Assembly: GCA_949316495.1 (NCBI GenBank)
Contig: OX439000.1
Coordinates: 66,761,070-66,825,069, forward strand
Direction: 5' to 3'
From: Amphiduros pacificus
Taxonomy: Eukaryota > Annelida > Polychaeta > Phyllodocida > Hesionidae
DNA length: 64,000 nt
The notes under the pieces are model-generated. The model had not been told where the DNA came from. It made no database searches and saw only the letters and a program-made list of their open reading frames with translations. Position numbers and translations under genes: made by a program. Shown here piece after piece: positions 62,083-64,000 of this stretch (positions are counted from its first letter, which is position 1; each line of letters starts with the position of its first letter).

Positions 62083-62290
62083 TGATATTGGTACCCGAGG
62101 AATTGAGGCTGCTGACCAAGCTGTCAAAGCAGCATTACATAAACATCCAATTGATATAGTCATTCCCTGTACAGAGTTTAAGAAAAATATTACTGATTTT
62201 GTGTGTTCTAAATGGGGATAATAGTAGTTTTGATAATTTTCATGAAATGAAACCTGTTATAGGTAAGGAACCATAAAGAGTCAGTTTTAA
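62083..62290 (+). mobile_element. I/Nimb-type LINE fragment, RNase H end
   Basis: The plus strand reads RGIEAADQAVKAALHKHPID then IVIPCTEFKKNITDFVCSKW, and after a stop NFHEMKPVIGKEP. This matches the C-terminal RNase H edge of I/Nimb ORF2 proteins, which usually reads GNExADxAAKxAL, PYTDFKxxIN and LHEIKPVIG. The Asp in GIEAAD corresponds to the last catalytic RNase H residue. Only about 65 codons remain, with at least one stop. It shows that the Nimb family in this genome carries RNase H. Confidence 0.65.
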
Positions 62291-62572
62291 CGTGCCTCAT
62301 TCATAAACAATGCAGTCTCTTTTGCCTCATTATTGCACAATGTGGTGACTGCCGTCACCTCTTTTGCCTCATTATTGCACAATGCGGTGGCTGCCGTCAC
62401 CTCTTTTGCCTCCTTATTGCACAATCCAGTGACTGCCGTCACCTCTTTTGAGTCATTAATGCTCAATGCAGTGACAGCCGTCACCTCTTTTACTTCCTTC
62501 ATACACAATGCAGTGACAGCCGTCATCTCTTCTGCCTCATTCATGCACAGTGCCATCACCTCTTCACCTGTC
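62291..62572. repeat. 42-bp minisatellite, about 6.5 units
   Basis: Units tattgcacaatgcggtggct then gccgtcacctcttttgcctc recur every 42 bp. Forty-two is fourteen codons, so frames stay open on both strands (LLHNAVTAVTSFAS on plus). The right half is more diverged (ttcatacacaatgcagtgac). No sign of a real gene. Confidence 0.9.
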
Positions 62573-62764
62573 TGTCTTCCCCCTGTGATCACCCTCATAC
62601 AGAATCCTTTTGCCTTCCTCTCTTTTCTCTTGTCCTTGTTTTTGGAATGTTGACACTGGGGTTACCACTGTCGACACTGCCCCCATACCATCTACTCTCT
62701 TCCCTATTTGCCCTATCCTTGTGGGGCGCTGCTCAGGCAGCCATTTTATTGCTGCCTTTGCTTT
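62573..62764. other. No gene recognised
   Basis: Pyrimidine-rich sequence between the minisatellite and the direct-repeat pair. No feature supported. Confidence 0.35.
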
Positions 62765-63170
62765 GGGTGTTTCACTTAGCGCCCCATAAATAGAGCTATT
62801 CCTAGGAAGGGGTTATTTAATAATTGTATATAATTCTAGGACATATGATTGTTAATTACTTGTAAGTAAATTTTTAAAATATACAGTATATACATTGTCT
62901 ATTTACTTGTCCATGCCAAAGAACAAAGATGTGTAAATTATTAAATTGTTTAGTAACATGCATATTAGTCAATGAAACCTGTTCCTAATAGTATTTCTAG
63001 GTAGGATAGCATTCTATTACTGTTAGCTTATATAAGATGTATTTTTACATGTCTTTCAACGTTTCATGGATATTTGTTATAACCTAATCATATAAGGTTC
63101 ATGCAGTTAATAAATATTTATTTTACCCAAAATAGTCTGCCTTTGTTTTTCCTGCACTGCATTTGTAAAA
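62765..63170. repeat. 0.4-kb direct repeat, left copy
   Basis: Runs from gggtgtttcacttagcgccc to ctgcactgcatttgtaaaa and is repeated at 63479-63885 with about eight differences seen in about 400 bp. It contains taataaatatttatttt near its end. The pair lies 714 bp apart. The terminal tttcctgcactgcatttgta is one arm of the palindrome at 63148-63222. Confidence 0.9.
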
Positions 63171-63222
63171 TATAGGAATTATCACAGAGATAATTCCATT
63201 TTTACAAGTGCAGGGCAGGAAA
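63148..63222. repeat. 75-bp palindrome between the direct repeats
   Basis: The outer arms tttcctgcactgcatttgta (63148 on) and acaagtgcagggcaggaaa (to 63222) pair with two mismatches in 23 bp. A perfect inner dyad, ggaattatc / gataattcc, surrounds acaga at 63184-63188. The right arm also pairs with the end of the right direct-repeat copy (63863-63885), so 63199-63887 could be read as a roughly 690-bp element with 23-bp terminal inverted repeats. Confidence 0.85.
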
Positions 63223-63478
63223 GTTGGCACTCAGATAACCCTCTGGAGGGGGGATAAGATAGGCGGAACCACCAGTCATCCATGGTGACCTACATTCATG
63301 GGGGTAAGATAGGCGGCACCACCGGTCCTCCTTAGTGACCTACATTCATGCACCCTGATCATAACAAAGACTGCTGCATGCTTTTGCTGCTTGTTACATC
63401 AAATTTCTGCAACCCGCCTCCGCCCCCTTTTAAATTTCACCGCCGGTGTTTCATTTAGTGCCAGCATTTCACTTAGAG
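63223..63478. other. Spacer between direct repeats, with a 50-bp doublet
   Basis: gataagataggcggaaccac ... gtgacctacattcatg is present twice in tandem at about 63254-63350. Near 63445-63490 gtgtttcatttag and its variants occur three times. Non-coding. Confidence 0.6.
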
Positions 63479-63885
63479 GGGTGTTTCACTTAGCACCCCA
63501 TAAATAGAGCTATTCCTAGGAAGGGGTTATTTAATAATTGTATATAATTCTAGGACATATGATTGTTAATTACTTCTAAGTAAATTTTTAAAATATACAG
63601 TATATATATTGTCTATTAACTTGTCCATGCCAAAGAACAAAGATGTGTGAATTATTAAATTGTTTAGTAACATGCATATTAGTCAATAAAACATGTTCCT
63701 AATAGTATTTCTAGGTAGGATAGCATTCTATTACTGTTAGCTTATATAAGATGTATTTTTACATGTCTTTCAACGTTTCATGGATATTTGTTATAACCTC
63801 ATCATATAAGGTTCACGCAGTTAATAAATATTTATTTTACCCAAAATAGTCTGCCTTTGTTTTTCCTGCACTGCATTTGTAAAAA
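63479..63885. repeat. 0.4-kb direct repeat, right copy
   Basis: See the left copy at 62765-63170; similarity extends over the whole copy, to tgcatttgtaaaa. Whether these are halves of a tandem duplication, terminal repeats of a miniature element, or tandem copies of an inverted-repeat element is undecided. The remaining 63886-64000 shows nothing beyond gaccaggtctgctcaaagct (about 63936), a possible scrap of the LINE 3' terminal motif. Confidence 0.9.
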
Positions 63886-64000
63886 TATTATTTTGTTTGA
63901 TACTGTAGATAATAGAAAGTAATGTTTTCAACGACCAGGTCTGCTCAAAGCTTAAATAAATAGTATACTTTTCCCATAAATGATATATCTTTCACAACCA

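Noticed and set aside
62287-62653. Frames of about 105 codons with AVTAVTSFAS or KEVTAVTAL repeats
   Set aside because: Both strands open because of the 42-bp period; no gene context.
62765-63885. Complete LTR retrotransposon
   Set aside because: The interior is only about 310 bp, non-coding, and the repeat borders lack convincing TG...CA ends with target duplications.

Overview
The window is eukaryotic, AT-rich and almost wholly repetitive. It fits a marine invertebrate; a mollusc is possible, because tRNA-headed SINEs with a body resembling molluscan SINEs sit beside I/Nimb-, CR1/L2- and RTE-like LINEs and a Ngaro-like tyrosine-recombinase retroelement. That placement is recalled knowledge, not a search result. 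I see no host protein-coding gene that I can name and no rRNA or functional tRNA gene. Every long reading frame belongs to a transposable element or runs through a tandem repeat. || Layout. 1-5 kb: a 30-bp and a 12-bp minisatellite, then a long ATA microsatellite fused to a LINE 3' tail. 5-11 kb: two copies of one tRNA-derived SINE in opposite orientations, a fragment with a KH-like motif, and a broken antisense I/Nimb-type LINE. 12.4-17.8 kb: a young, nearly whole Ngaro-like element with split direct repeats (A1, reading frames, B1, A2, B2). 18-31 kb: tandem arrays (22, 84 and 85 bp), inverted-repeat DNA elements including one nested in another, and LINE pieces. 31.1-35.1 kb: an antisense CR1/L2-like LINE, internally deleted between endonuclease and reverse transcriptase, with at least seven hairpins upstream of ORF1. 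36.3-41.5 kb: a sense-strand LINE with coiled-coil ORF1 and endonuclease/RT ORF2, interrupted by a solo LTR. 42-53 kb: a degenerate 32-bp array, then a degenerate satellite of about 360-bp monomers invaded by a TTAA-flanked inverted-repeat element and by a 4.9-kb CR1/L2-like LINE. 53-64 kb: AT microsatellites, a foldback element, a SINE, two LINE fragments, a 42-bp minisatellite and a 0.4-kb direct-repeat pair with a 75-bp palindrome. || Functional logic. The LINEs carry the usual set: an RNA-binding ORF1, an APE-type endonuclease and a reverse transcriptase for target-primed insertion. Short SINEs and MITEs would depend on enzymes supplied elsewhere. Several CR1/L2-like copies share a 3' terminus (a snap-back around AGCGCT plus ATT repeats), probably the RT recognition site. 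|| The best candidate for an undescribed system is the hairpin series at 34.34-35.12 kb. Its stems differ in sequence but stay complementary, around a nearly invariant loop, just upstream of a LINE ORF1 start. Other leads are a LINE ORF1 that joins an SGNH-like region to a KH domain, splice-site-bounded 29-nt segments in most satellite monomers, and a LINE whose ORF1 and ORF2 are separated by one in-frame TAG.
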